The translations under genes and the position numbers were made by a program. A model generated the notes under the pieces. The model did not search any database and was not told where the DNA came from. It saw only the letters and a list, made by a program, of their open reading frames with translations. A stretch of DNA of 64,000 nt from CAYNLK01 sp964398055 (GTDB taxonomy: Bacteria; Chloroflexota; Anaerolineae; 4572-78; J111): assembly GCA_964398055.1 (NCBI GenBank), contig CAYNLK010000017.1:1-64000 (forward strand). Direction: 5' to 3'. Shown here in pieces: positions 32,440 to 40,469 of this stretch. Position 1 is the first letter of the stretch, and each line of letters begins with the position of its first letter.

Positions 32440-32670
32440 TTACTCATCGCCTTGATGAGCCTCACGTTGCGTTTTTAAGTTCAAGACACTCGATTTGCTA
32501 ATGGCCCACTGTTTGCCCAACAACTTGCCCTCAATTTGACCACTTTCAGCCAGGCGGATCACTTGTCGCTTGCTGAGGCCCAAGATTTCAGCGGCCTCTT
32601 GCGCTGCGATGACATCTTCAAGTGAGCCTACCCGATTCGAGTGTCCTGTACGGGACATTTTATCATGCAT
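32440..32670 (-). CDS. Excisionase/MerR-like helix-turn-helix protein
   Basis: A 76-residue protein. VIAAQEAAEILGLSKRQVIR, then LAESGQIEGKLLGKQWAISK, is the winged-helix DNA-binding pattern of phage/ICE excisionase (Xis/AlpA-like) proteins. Start is ATG 32670 or 32658; neither has a ribosome-binding site and promoter elements come very close, so the message may be nearly leaderless. Two TGTCC-type dyads overlap its upstream region. It could control excision or transcription of the element. No integrase is seen in this window. Confidence 0.78.
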   Translation of the reverse strand: MHDKMSRTGHSNRVGSLEDVIAAQEAAEILGLSKRQVIRLAESGQIEGKLLGKQWAISKSSVLNLKTQREAHQGDE

Positions 32671-32696
32671 TTATAGATCGTGTCAAGTACGGGACA
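32642..32696 (-). promoter_or_regulatory. Paired operator dyads upstream of the excisionase-like gene
   Basis: TGTCCTGTACGGGACA (32642-32657; arms TGTCC and GGACA) and TGTCAAGTACGGGACA (32681-32696) share the core GTAC and lie 39 bp apart. On the minus strand, the second contains a TTGACA -35-like box, and a TAAAAT box lies beside the first. The exact promoter is ambiguous. Autoregulation by the encoded HTH protein is the simplest reading. Confidence 0.65.
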
Positions 32697-32752
32697 TCAA
32701 CTTATTTGGGTGTTCCAAAATTTAGTTTTAGCGAGTCGCCTGTCGTTAGGAT

Positions 32753-32962
32753 GGCTACTGTAGTAGCCGTGACTACTAACGAACACCTCCATAATACACG
32801 AATTTTGACCCATTGTCAAAGGCTATAAGGTGAAAAATAGCCATTTTGGTTGAATTTTAGGGTAATTTAGGCTATAATTGAGTATCTGCCAGAAATATTT
32901 GGCTACTACAGTAGCCAAACGATAGCAATATTGTTGACAGGGTGCTTCTTTTCAACTATGAT
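32753..32962 (+). promoter_or_regulatory. Tandem promoters and inverted GGCTAC operators before the HTH-helical repeat gene
   Basis: GGCTACTGTAGTAGCC (32753-32768) and its exact reverse complement GGCTACTACAGTAGCC (32901-32916) are near-palindromic 16-mers. Promoter 1 is TTGAAT (32850-32855), 17 bp, TATAAT (32873-32878). Promoter 2 is TTGACA (32934-32939), 17 bp, TATGAT (32957-32962). The second operator lies between the promoters. This is unusually elaborate control for one gene, probably with feedback by its HTH product through DNA looping. Confidence 0.75.
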
Positions 32963-32981
32963 GTCTCGCGTAGATGGCAAG

Positions 32982-33044
32982 AGTAACCGGCACTTTTGGC
33001 TATAAAGAGGGATATTGAGTTGAAGCGTTCAAGCGCCGGTCACT
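32982..33044. repeat. GTGCCGGTCAC-family inverted repeat in a 5' leader
   Basis: AGTAACCGGCACTT (32982-32995) and AAGCGCCGGTCACT (33031-33044) can pair imperfectly. The hairpin would sit in the transcribed leader of the gene at 33073 and might affect its translation. Confidence 0.65.
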
Positions 33045-33072
33045 GTAGTTACCACGCTGAGAGGATGAGTCG

Positions 33073-34536
33073 GTGAGCCAACTGGCGGCTTTGTTAAAAG
33101 AATACCTGGAACGGTCGGCTTATCAGAGCGTCAGCGATCTGACCCAGGCGGCGCAGCATTACACGCCGATGAGCAAGTCGTACGTGGCCCACATTCTGCG
33201 GGGCGTGCGCCAGAATCCGGCCTATGACAAGCTGATGGCGATTGCCCGCGCCCTCAACCTGAATGTCGAGGAGACGAATCGGCTGTTGGAGGCGGCCGGG
33301 CTGCCGGCCATTCGGCCGCAAGAGCCACAGGTCCAGCGGGTGGTCGAAGCGCTACACCAACTGGCCGAGTCGCCGGGTGTTTCACCGGCGGCTCTGCGCA
33401 CACTGGTGGACGGCATCGTGCTGATGATCGACGGGACTCGGATGAGTCTGGGGGCCGGTCCCCTTCCGCCCAAAGCAGCCAAAGCGGCGACCTTGCAGTT
33501 GCCCCAGCCGCCAACCGTTTCGCTGACGCCGGAAGAGGGCTTGATCGACGATTTGTTGGGTGAGATTCTGGCCCGCGGCGAGGAACACCCGCTCGATGCC
33601 CTGTTCGACTCGCTGGCCGAGGCAGCCCGGGGCGAGCAGTGGGAGGTCAAGCGCCGGGTGGCCGAAGCTTTGCCCCGGCTGGTCCAGTTGCAGCCGGAAG
33701 CAACGTTGCGGCTGGCGACGATTCTACGCCAGGATTACCATCCCGATTACCGGGCCGATATCCGCCGCCGCGTCGTTGAGGCGGTACCGCGGCTTTACCC
33801 CTACCACCCCGACGAGGCGCTGGCCCTGCTGGCCTACCGGGAGCAGGATGAACTGTATATAGCTATGGCCGCCGTGGAAGTTTTGCACGATTTGGAAAAA
33901 GGCGGTTTAATTAACGCAGCAGATGCTGCTGTTCATTTTGAAAGGCTGCGGCTGGCCGATCGTCTGCCGCTGGAGCAGGAGGTGATCGCTTTTCTGCGCC
34001 GGTTGTTGCAGGAAGTGGACCGCGCCCCGGACACGGCCCTGGCCAGCCTGACTGCCCAGCGGAGTCACCCGGAGCGCCTTTTCCGGATTGTGGTGATGCG
34101 GGTAACGCCCCGGCTGCTGGCCGGCCGGCCTGATCAGGCGCTCGATTTGATGCTCTATTTCTTGCGGCGGGATGAGGTGGGGCAACCGGCCGAGCACCAA
34201 AATCTGCGCCGGCCGGTCTCAAAGGCGTTGCCGGATATCCTGGCCTTGTTGGTCCGGGGGCAGCCTCAGACGCAGGCGCAGCGCCGCAAGATCGAGCAGA
34301 TGCTGCAGTTGCTGGCCAGCGACCCGGATATCCACGTGCGCCGGGCGTTGGGCGACGCGCTGGATCGGCTGGTGGAGGCCGACGTTGAGTTAGGGCTGGC
34401 AACGCTGGATATCCTGATCGAAGATCGGGATCCGTACGTACGGCAGCGGGCCTGGCGGGCAGCGCTGCGCCTGACCGATTTGTACCCGGATCAGGCGGCC
34501 AACTATTATGCGCAACTATTGACTCGGCCGGGATAG
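33073..34536 (+). CDS. HTH (XRE-like) protein with alpha-helical (HEAT-like) repeats
   Basis: A 487-residue protein. The first ~80 residues form a Cro/C1-type DNA-binding domain (SDLTQAAQHYTPMSKSYVAH and LMAIARALNLNVEETNRLLE). After a linker, residues ~160-480 are leucine-rich helical hairpins (VKRRVAEALPRLVQLQPEAT, IRRRVVEAVPRLYPYHPDEA, VRRALGDALDRLVEADVELG, VRQRAWRAALRLTDLYPDQA), spaced like HEAT/armadillo repeats. Start is GTG 33073, since the nearby ATG at 33066 is out of frame. It sits behind tandem promoters with dyads. It is likely an element-encoded regulator with a protein-binding scaffold. No known family is named with certainty. Confidence 0.8.
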   Translation: MSQLAALLKEYLERSAYQSVSDLTQAAQHYTPMSKSYVAHILRGVRQNPAYDKLMAIARALNLNVEETNRLLEAAGLPAIRPQEPQVQRVVEALHQLAESPGVSPAALRTLVDGIVLMIDGTRMSLGAGPLPPKAAKAATLQLPQPPTVSLTPEEGLIDDLLGEILARGEEHPLDALFDSLAEAARGEQWEVKRRVAEALPRLVQLQPEATLRLATILRQDYHPDYRADIRRRVVEAVPRLYPYHPDEALALLAYREQDELYIAMAAVEVLHDLEKGGLINAADAAVHFERLRLADRLPLEQEVIAFLRRLLQEVDRAPDTALASLTAQRSHPERLFRIVVMRVTPRLLAGRPDQALDLMLYFLRRDEVGQPAEHQNLRRPVSKALPDILALLVRGQPQTQAQRRKIEQMLQLLASDPDIHVRRALGDALDRLVEADVELGLATLDILIEDRDPYVRQRAWRAALRLTDLYPDQAANYYAQLLTRPG

Positions 34537-34592
34537 TTTAGTCGAGTGTCCATGCAAAGATTGGTGCAGGATATTGAAACTGAGGAAAAAAT

Positions 34593-34822
34593 ATGCCTCC
34601 GGTCTCCCATCCCTTCAAAAAAGGCGCTCTGGTTATTTTAATGAATTACAGCGATCATGCTCCACCCCACGTTCACGTAAAATATCAGGGTGATGTCCGC
34701 AGCTATCGAATTGAAATCAGCACTCGAGCCTGGTTGAAGCCCGGTAAAGAGTTACCCTCTACCTTGAGAAAAGTTGGTCGAAATGTGGGTGGAGGCGCAC
34801 GAAGAAGAACTGCTTGAACAAT
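34593..34822 (+). pseudogene. DUF4160 protein with a frameshift
   Basis: The beginning (KKGALVILMNYSDHAPPHVH, VKYQGDVRSYRIEI) is DUF4160. The open frame drifts after LPSTLRKV to a nonsense Arg-rich tail ending at 34817. Moving one base near 34766-34775 restores the family's ending EKLVEMWVEAHEEELLEQ and a stop at 34820-34822. A one-base insertion, a sequencing error or a +1 ribosomal shift could explain this. GAGGAAAAAAT precedes the ATG. DUF4160 genes usually sit beside DUF2442 genes, as here, in toxin-antitoxin-like pairs. Confidence 0.75.
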
Positions 34823-34868
34823 GAGAGAATGCCAAAAATAATCAGCCAGTGATGATTGTGGGGTAATT

Positions 34869-35246
34869 ATGAAGTGGGAAGAATGGTATAAATTAGCCGA
34901 CGACGAAAAATATTGGCATAATCACCTGGAAAAAGGGTTACTGAAGGCAGAATATGTGAGGGATTATCTCTTGCGGCTATGGTTTGAGGAAGATTTGGAC
35001 GTTTCGATTTATGAACTGGATTTTTATCCTTTGTTGGTGACAGAGAATCCGGGGGGTGTCTTTCTTCCGTTAAAAGACCAGACCAGGTTTCGTTTAGTGG
35101 CAGGGGATTACGCCTTGATTTGGCTGAATCCGGCTACCGGGGCGTATGATGAACAGGCCATCGATATTGCGCCGGAGTGTGTGCGATTTTTCTGTGAGAA
35201 GTATGGGCGGCGTTTGAAGTCGCCTGAAAAAGCAATACCTGCTTGA
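34869..35246 (+). CDS. DUF2442-like protein
   Basis: A 125-residue protein. After a 35-residue helical start, the part from VRDYLLRLWFEEDLDVSIYE through LDFYPLL, LKDQTRFRLVAGDYALIWLN and DIAPECVRFF resembles the compact DUF2442 (NE0471-like) fold. It follows the DUF4160 gene by 46 bp. The pair is a frequent small mobile module of unproven function. The helical N-terminal extension is longer than usual, so the assignment is moderate. Confidence 0.65.
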   Translation: MKWEEWYKLADDEKYWHNHLEKGLLKAEYVRDYLLRLWFEEDLDVSIYELDFYPLLVTENPGGVFLPLKDQTRFRLVAGDYALIWLNPATGAYDEQAIDIAPECVRFFCEKYGRRLKSPEKAIPA

Positions 35247-35277
35247 GGGCTGCGTCTTGTGGTTTAGGGGGGCGGCA

Positions 35278-36549
35278 ATGATAATGAATGATCTGGTAGT
35301 TTTTATTCTGGAAGGTTACAATCGCTATTCGGTGGCGGCGCTGGCCGGGATTCTGGACCAGGAACTGCCCCAATTGCCGGTGATGTTTTTGCAGAGCCGG
35401 GTGGATTTGCGGGGCCAACTGGAAAAACTGGCCCGGCAGCACCGGCGAGTGGTGGCCGCTTTCTCGTTTATGAGTCCGCAGTTGCCCCAACTGCTGCCGA
35501 TTCTGCTCGATTTGCAGACCCGCCCTCCTGCGGAGAATCTAACCCTGGTGGCCGGCGGACCCCATGCCAGCGGTGAGCCGGCCGGAACGCTGCGACTTGG
35601 CTTCGACGTGGTGGTGTTGGGCGAGGGCGAAGTGACCTTTCCGGCGTTGCTGCGGCGTATTTTGGCGGGCGAGAGTTACCACGACCTGCCCGGCATCGCT
35701 TACCTGGACGGCGACGGCAAGCTGGTCCGCAACCGCCGCGCCCTCTGGGTCGATTTGAATGAGTATCCCCCCTTCTCGATCAAACACAACAAGCTGGCCG
35801 CCATCGAAATTACGCGGGGCTGCCCGTGGGGCTGCACTTTCTGCCAGACCACCTTTTTTCTGGGCGGCCGGATGCGCTACCGCAACGTCGACCAGGTGGT
35901 ACACTGGTTGAAGCTGGCCCGGCAGCAGGTGGACATGCGTTTTGCCCGCTTCATTTCGGCCGACTGTTTCAATTACGGCTCACCGGATGGCCGCCACCCC
36001 GATTTGGATGAGGTGGAGAAACTGCTGCACGCCGTGTCGGCTCTGATGGGACAAGAGAATACCTTTTTTGGCTCGTTCCCGTCGGAGGTGCGGCCGGAGT
36101 CGGTCAGTCGCGAGGCAGTGACGCTGGTGAAAAAATATGCGGTCAACGACAATATTGTGATCGGGGCGCAGTCCGGCTCGCCGCGCATGCTCGACGCCAT
36201 TCATCGCGGTCACACCGTGGAGGATGTGTTTCAGGCGGCGGAGATCATTGTCGGGGCCGGGTTGAAATGTCTGGTCGATTTCATCTTTGGGCTGCCCGGC
36301 GAAACCGCGGCGGATCGAGATTTGACCCTGGCCGCCATTCGCCGCCTGACCAAAATGGGGGCCACGATCAACAGCCACTTCTTCTATCCCCTGCCCGGCA
36401 CGCCGCTGGCCCACAGCGTGGCCGGCGAGCCGGATGCCGAGACGTTGCGCTTTTTAGAGCAGTTGACCCTGCAAAAATTGGAAACCGGCCGCTGGAAAGG
36501 GCGCTTGAAAACGGTCGACGCGATGCAGATGCTGCCGTTGGTAGGCTGA
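35278..36549 (+). CDS. B12-binding-domain radical SAM protein
   Basis: A 423-residue protein. The N-terminal cobalamin-binding-like Rossmann region (LVAGGPHASGEPAGTLRLGF, VVLGEGEVTFPALL) precedes a radical SAM core with TRGCPWGCTFCQT near residues 180-190. This is the CxxxCxxC cluster motif, and GGPHAS and GEGE are typical for this class. It resembles the MJ_1487-type family. ATG 35278 is chosen because a GGGGGG tract precedes it and a more upstream GTG start runs into the previous gene's end. The reaction is unknown. No maturation partner is adjacent. Confidence 0.85.
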   Translation: MIMNDLVVFILEGYNRYSVAALAGILDQELPQLPVMFLQSRVDLRGQLEKLARQHRRVVAAFSFMSPQLPQLLPILLDLQTRPPAENLTLVAGGPHASGEPAGTLRLGFDVVVLGEGEVTFPALLRRILAGESYHDLPGIAYLDGDGKLVRNRRALWVDLNEYPPFSIKHNKLAAIEITRGCPWGCTFCQTTFFLGGRMRYRNVDQVVHWLKLARQQVDMRFARFISADCFNYGSPDGRHPDLDEVEKLLHAVSALMGQENTFFGSFPSEVRPESVSREAVTLVKKYAVNDNIVIGAQSGSPRMLDAIHRGHTVEDVFQAAEIIVGAGLKCLVDFIFGLPGETAADRDLTLAAIRRLTKMGATINSHFFYPLPGTPLAHSVAGEPDAETLRFLEQLTLQKLETGRWKGRLKTVDAMQMLPLVG

Positions 36550-36570
36550 GCGGCGATTTCTCCGCAAAAA

Positions 36571-36735
36571 ATGTCATTTCGACCCCCGGAGGGGGGAGGA
36601 ATCCCTGCAAAGTTCCAGTTTAAACTTACATGGGGCGGAAAAAAGAGAGATTTATATCTCTGTCTGTCACCTTAAAGGTTAAGCAACGTAATTAGGGACT
36701 CCTCACTCCACTACGTTCCGTTCGGAGTGACATGA
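36571..36735. repeat. Inverted-repeat element, GTCATT family
   Basis: The left arm ATGTCATTTCGACCCCCGGA with GAGGAATCCCTGC and the right arm TAGGGACTCCTCACTCC with TTCGGAGTGACATGA enclose about 90 bp. It occupies the gap between the convergent radical SAM and peptidase genes. Confidence 0.75.
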
Positions 36736-36748
36736 GGGGAATTTCTTC

Positions 36749-38005
36749 TTACTGTTCATCCCCAATTGAGATTGTCAAGTTCCATAACCAGCTTGCGTAG
36801 GGCCCCAGGGCAATCTCAACCAGTTTGGCGCAGTCAACGATCTCCGGGCGATCCGCCGGGGTATGGGTGACATAAGTTGACAGCTCCATCAATCGATCCG
36901 AGGTAATGGCCATAGCCGGCCGACCCTGTTGGATGAAGATCGAATGGTCGCTTTGGTACCACGGCTCCCCTTCGACCAGATCCGGCCGGGTTGCCAACAC
37001 CCTGTGGATGGCCGCGGCCAGCTCCGGCAGGCAATTGTACAGCGAGTAGGTGGTTTGGCCTTGGGCGTAACCGGCCGCGTCGAGGTTGATGGCCAGCACG
37101 ATCTCATCAAAGCGGCCGGCGTTCTGGCTAACGTATTGGATTTGCCCGGAGGCGGCGTAATAATCCTCGCGGTTGAGGGCCACAATTTCCAGCCCCAGTT
37201 TCCCCCTATAGTCAGCTAACAGTTCGGCCAGCAGCAGCAGGACGACCACGCCGGCAGCGTTGTCAATAGCGCCGGGTGTATCGATTTTGGCGTCGATGTG
37301 GGCGCAGACCACCAGCCGGCGGCCTGGCTCCTGGCCGGCGCGAGCGATAACGTTGCAGCCGGTGGCCGGGATTCGCTCAGCGTCGATGTTCAGTGAGACG
37401 ACTTGACCGGCATATTGGGCCAAGCGGCTGCCCTCCTCGGCGGTCAAGTAGACCGAAGGGATATCGAAATCGCCGTCCTCGATGAGGGGGAAGGGGTAGC
37501 GACCGCCGGCCAGCTCCGGATTCCGGCCAGTGGCGGCGACGATGGCCCGGGGTCGCTTTGTTTCCAGCAGGTGGATGATGTGGCGGTGGCGGTCCGGATT
37601 GTAGAACGGGAAGTTTTTGGGCATCAACTGCTCTTGGGTCAGCTCACCGGCCAGCAGGATGATTTTGTGAGCCACGCCTGTAGCTTCCAGTTCTTCAATA
37701 GTAGAGACCACCGCCAGCGGAGCGCGGAACTGGCCGCCCAAAGAGTAAGGGCCGGCGAACACCTCAAAAGATTCCTCGGCAGTGGTGAGCCGGACGCCGC
37801 CGTTGCGCCAATCCATGCAGTCAAATTCCGGGCAGTCGACGGCAAAGCCAAATGAGGCGACCGTTTGGGCAAAGTAATCCGTGGCCTGCCGATTCCCCTC
37901 ACTACCAACGCGCCGGTTGGGAATGTGGAGGCACAGTTCGGTTAGATAGCCCTCAGCTCTGGGGAGTAATTCAGATTTTTGCCGGTTAAAATTCTGGTTA
38001 GACAT
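36749..38005 (-). CDS. M28-family zinc peptidase
   Basis: A 418-residue aminopeptidase-like protein without a signal peptide, so probably cytosolic. Likely metal ligands are His in VCAHIDAK, the bridging Asp in GAIDNAAGV, the Glu/Asp pair in ALNREDYYAASG, Asp in NLDAAGY and His in YVTHTPADRPE. The PA-like insert between residues ~75 and 220 is usual for this family. AGGAG lies 13 bases upstream of ATG 38005. It appears monocistronic. Substrates may be small peptides. The residue assignment is by motif order only. Confidence 0.88.
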   Translation of the reverse strand: MSNQNFNRQKSELLPRAEGYLTELCLHIPNRRVGSEGNRQATDYFAQTVASFGFAVDCPEFDCMDWRNGGVRLTTAEESFEVFAGPYSLGGQFRAPLAVVSTIEELEATGVAHKIILLAGELTQEQLMPKNFPFYNPDRHRHIIHLLETKRPRAIVAATGRNPELAGGRYPFPLIEDGDFDIPSVYLTAEEGSRLAQYAGQVVSLNIDAERIPATGCNVIARAGQEPGRRLVVCAHIDAKIDTPGAIDNAAGVVVLLLLAELLADYRGKLGLEIVALNREDYYAASGQIQYVSQNAGRFDEIVLAINLDAAGYAQGQTTYSLYNCLPELAAAIHRVLATRPDLVEGEPWYQSDHSIFIQQGRPAMAITSDRLMELSTYVTHTPADRPEIVDCAKLVEIALGPYASWLWNLTISIGDEQ

Positions 38006-38107
38006 TAAGAATTTATCTCCTGAATTAGGATTCGGAAACAGTCAGTATCAGTAGATCCAATTTTTAGCTCACGCCAGGACGCAAAGGTGCAAAAAACAAG
38101 GAAAAAC

Positions 38108-38240
38108 TGTAGGGGTCAGGATGATATTGAACAGTTGGAGTTGAGGCTTTAGCCGGTAATTTAGCCCTGGAACCGGCTGAAGCCTCGACTCCAGTGGTAT
38201 ACATTTTTCCCCGGTGTTCAAAATGTTATTGACCCTTACA
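38108..38240. mobile_element. MITE copy 1 (133 bp, with target-site duplication)
   Basis: Terminal repeats are TGTAGGGGTCA (38108-38118) and TGACCCTTACA (38230-38240, one mismatch). It is flanked by the 16-bp direct repeats AAAAACAAGGAAAAAC (38092-38107) and AAAAACAAGAAAAAAC (38241-38256). The inner arms are GAACAGTTGGAGT...GGCTTTAGCCGG and their inverse. No ORF is present. Copy 2 is at 40470-40605. Confidence 0.85.
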
Positions 38241-38344
38241 AAAAACAAGAAAAAACTTGCCGTTCTTGGCGGCTTTGCGAGAGAATTTGGATCTGCTGAG
38301 TATAATTTTATGGCAGTTAGATTTTTGGGAAGAGAATTTGCTGG

Positions 38345-38892
38345 TTACACAGCTTCGTTGAATTTATCCCGATATTTGGCCACGCCTGACATCCCGGCCA
38401 TAGCCGCCTCATCCAGGATCATCACCATAAAGGCTTCGTCCGGTACGCCGGCCCATTTACATGTAAGCCCATAGTTCGAAGCCCGCTCAAACCCAAACCG
38501 GGGATAATAGCTTTGGTGTCCCAGCACGATGACATAAGGACAAGTTGAGGTTTTGATCATGCTCAGAGCTGTGGTCATGAGCTTTGAGCCAATACCCCGG
38601 CCTTGATATTCGGGCAACACTGCCACCGGGGCCAGGCCCAGGCCCTGAATCGAACCATGTTCGCCCTCAATTGTAGCTGGGCTAAAAAGAACGTGTCCCA
38701 CAATCTGATCGTCAACCGTTGCCACCAGGGAAAGCAACTCTGTACCGGAGTGACGCAATTTTTCGATGACTCTACCCTCGGGGGTTGACCAAAGGCTTGA
38801 TCGTTGACGGCTCGAATCGCAGCCGCATCCTGTGGCTGTTCCAGGCGGATTGCCACAGCCAATTGGTTCTTGAACAAATCTGAAGTCATCAT
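38345..38892 (-). pseudogene. GNAT acetyltransferase with a one-base frameshift
   Basis: The N-terminal frame reads LAVAIRLEQPQDAAAIRAVN, then DQAFGQP. At a run of five G's (38780-38784, C's on the coding strand) the frame is lost. The next frame continues EGRVIEKLRHSGTELLSLVA and the acetyl-CoA loop PEYQGRGIGSKLM, to LGHQSYYPRFGFERA. Six C's would restore one ~180-residue N-acetyltransferase, so one base is missing. That may be a real mutation or a homopolymer sequencing error. The ATG (38892) overlaps the hydrolase stop (ATGA). Confidence 0.85.
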
Positions 38893-39746
38893 GAACACCG
38901 TTCTTCAGCGGTTAAAAAGGGAATGATCTGGTTGGTCGTGTTGATCAGCGCATGGCCGGCCCCTGGAATAACGATGGCGGTAAGTTGAGGCAGCAGCTTT
39001 TCCAGGCGGGCAACAATTTTTCGGCCATCTCGCAAGGCGTCGTGGCTGCCTACCAGCAGCAATACCGGCATCGTCAAGCGCTGGAGTTCCTCATCGGTAA
39101 AGCGGGGCAGCACCCCCACCCGCGGCTTGAAATGGGTCGTCATCAGGATCAAGACCTCATCGACGCCGTCGGGGACCGGCTGGTTGGCAAAGAGGATCCG
39201 GTTGAGACGACGCAGTCCCCAGCGACCCAGCAGCATCAGTCCCATCGCTCGGAATAGAAACGACATTTTGTCGGGGGTGATCCCGCCCGGAGTCAACAAA
39301 ACCAATTTGTTAACCCGGTCCGGTTGGGCCGTGGCAAATTTAAGGGCCGTCCAGCCGCCCTGTGACAGCCCGACCAGGCTGACCTGGTCAATTGCCAGAG
39401 CCGCCAGGACATCCTCCAGCCACTCGGTATAAGCCGGACCAGCCCAGGGCGGGCGGTTGGGAGCGCTCTTGCCCGGTTCGCCCGGCAAATCGACCGCATA
39501 GACCCGGTAATCTTGGCTATAGGCGGCGACATCTCCGCCCCACATGGCGGAGTTGGTGCCGGCGCCGTGCAGAAGTAGCAGCGGTGGGGCAGTTGCTGGC
39601 CCACTGGCAATCACAAAGGTCTGGCCGTGCCGGGTAGGAATATGGAAGGTTTCGGATGGCACGGGCCATTGGGCCAGCAGCGAGTCATAGAGGGCCAGCA
39701 CAGCCTGCTCCCCTGCGGTGGACTTGTAGATGGATTGAGTAGTCAT
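38889..39746 (-). CDS. Alpha/beta hydrolase
   Basis: A 285-residue cytosolic hydrolase. It has the oxyanion-hole LLLHGAGTN, nucleophile Ser128 in GLSQGG, an acid near 235 (VGSHDALRDG) and His265 (PGAGHALI). The lid between strands is moderately long. Its ATG overlaps the uridine kinase stop (ATGA), and the GNAT gene overlaps its own stop in the same way, so udk, hydrolase and GNAT form one tightly coupled operon. The substrate is unknown. Confidence 0.9.
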   Translation of the reverse strand: MTTQSIYKSTAGEQAVLALYDSLLAQWPVPSETFHIPTRHGQTFVIASGPATAPPLLLLHGAGTNSAMWGGDVAAYSQDYRVYAVDLPGEPGKSAPNRPPWAGPAYTEWLEDVLAALAIDQVSLVGLSQGGWTALKFATAQPDRVNKLVLLTPGGITPDKMSFLFRAMGLMLLGRWGLRRLNRILFANQPVPDGVDEVLILMTTHFKPRVGVLPRFTDEELQRLTMPVLLLVGSHDALRDGRKIVARLEKLLPQLTAIVIPGAGHALINTTNQIIPFLTAEERCS

Positions 39747-40369
39747 AACGTTTTGTCTAACATCCTTTGAATTTGAGCCACCACCATTTCGATGGCCTTG
39801 ATATTCTGCCCGCCGCGGGGAATGATTACATCCGCATACATTTTACTCGGCTCCACAAATTCCAGGTGCATGGGCCTGACCGTTTGCAGATATTGGTCGA
39901 TCACGTTTTCAACCGTGCGGCCCCGTTCGGACAAGTCGCGCATCAGCCGCCGGATGAAGCGCAGATCGGCCGGAGCATCGACATAGATCTTGATGTCCAT
40001 CATCTCCCGCAACGCTTTGTTGACAAAGATCAGGATGCCGGCCACCAGGATGACCCGTTTGGGTTCGATCCGTTCCAGCCGGTCCGTCCGCACGTAATTG
40101 GCAAAATCGTAGACTGGAATCTGCACCGGCTGACCTTGCAGCAAGGTTTCCAGGTGGGCGATGAGGAGTTCATCTTCCAGCGCGTCGGGGTGGTCAAAGT
40201 TGAAGTCGCGGCGCTGTTCCAGGGGTAGATGGCTGAGATCGCGATAGTAGGCGTCGTGCTCGATGTAGGCCAGCCGTTCCGGCCCAATCTGCTCCACGAT
40301 TTTTTTTGAGACGGTGGTCTTCCCGGAAGCCGTGCCCCCGGCCACGCCGATGATGATGGGTCTGTCCAT
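39743..40369 (-). CDS. udk: Uridine kinase-like protein
   Basis: A 208-residue P-loop nucleoside kinase that phosphorylates uridine (and cytidine) to the monophosphate in pyrimidine salvage. Walker A is GVAGGTASGKTT, HDAYYRDL contains the catalytic Asp, and NFDHPDALEDELL, PVYDFANYVRT, LVAGILIF and the lid RRLMRDLSERGRT follow. ATG 40369 (MDRPIIIGVAGG) matches the usual udk start, although the ORF stays open upstream. ILIF replaces the more common ILLF. It leads the three-gene operon. A MITE lies 100 bp upstream. Confidence 0.92.
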   Translation of the reverse strand: MDRPIIIGVAGGTASGKTTVSKKIVEQIGPERLAYIEHDAYYRDLSHLPLEQRRDFNFDHPDALEDELLIAHLETLLQGQPVQIPVYDFANYVRTDRLERIEPKRVILVAGILIFVNKALREMMDIKIYVDAPADLRFIRRLMRDLSERGRTVENVIDQYLQTVRPMHLEFVEPSKMYADVIIPRGGQNIKAIEMVVAQIQRMLDKTL

Positions 40370-40469
40370 AAGCGGTATCGATTGTAGCACGCCGGGCCGT
40401 CTCTGGACAAGTTTGCCGGTTGGGCTTGCATCGACCATCAAGCCGGGTGGCTGATTTTCACCAAATTCT

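Noticed and set aside
28009..33044. CRISPR array or attachment sites made of the GTGCCGGTCAC repeats
   Set aside because: Copies are few, inverted, and irregularly spaced, with no cas genes. No direct repeat pair with integrase or tRNA was found to justify att sites.
38214..38474. An 86-codon plus-strand ORF after the MITE
   Set aside because: It begins inside the MITE and continues antisense to the GNAT gene, which has real motifs.
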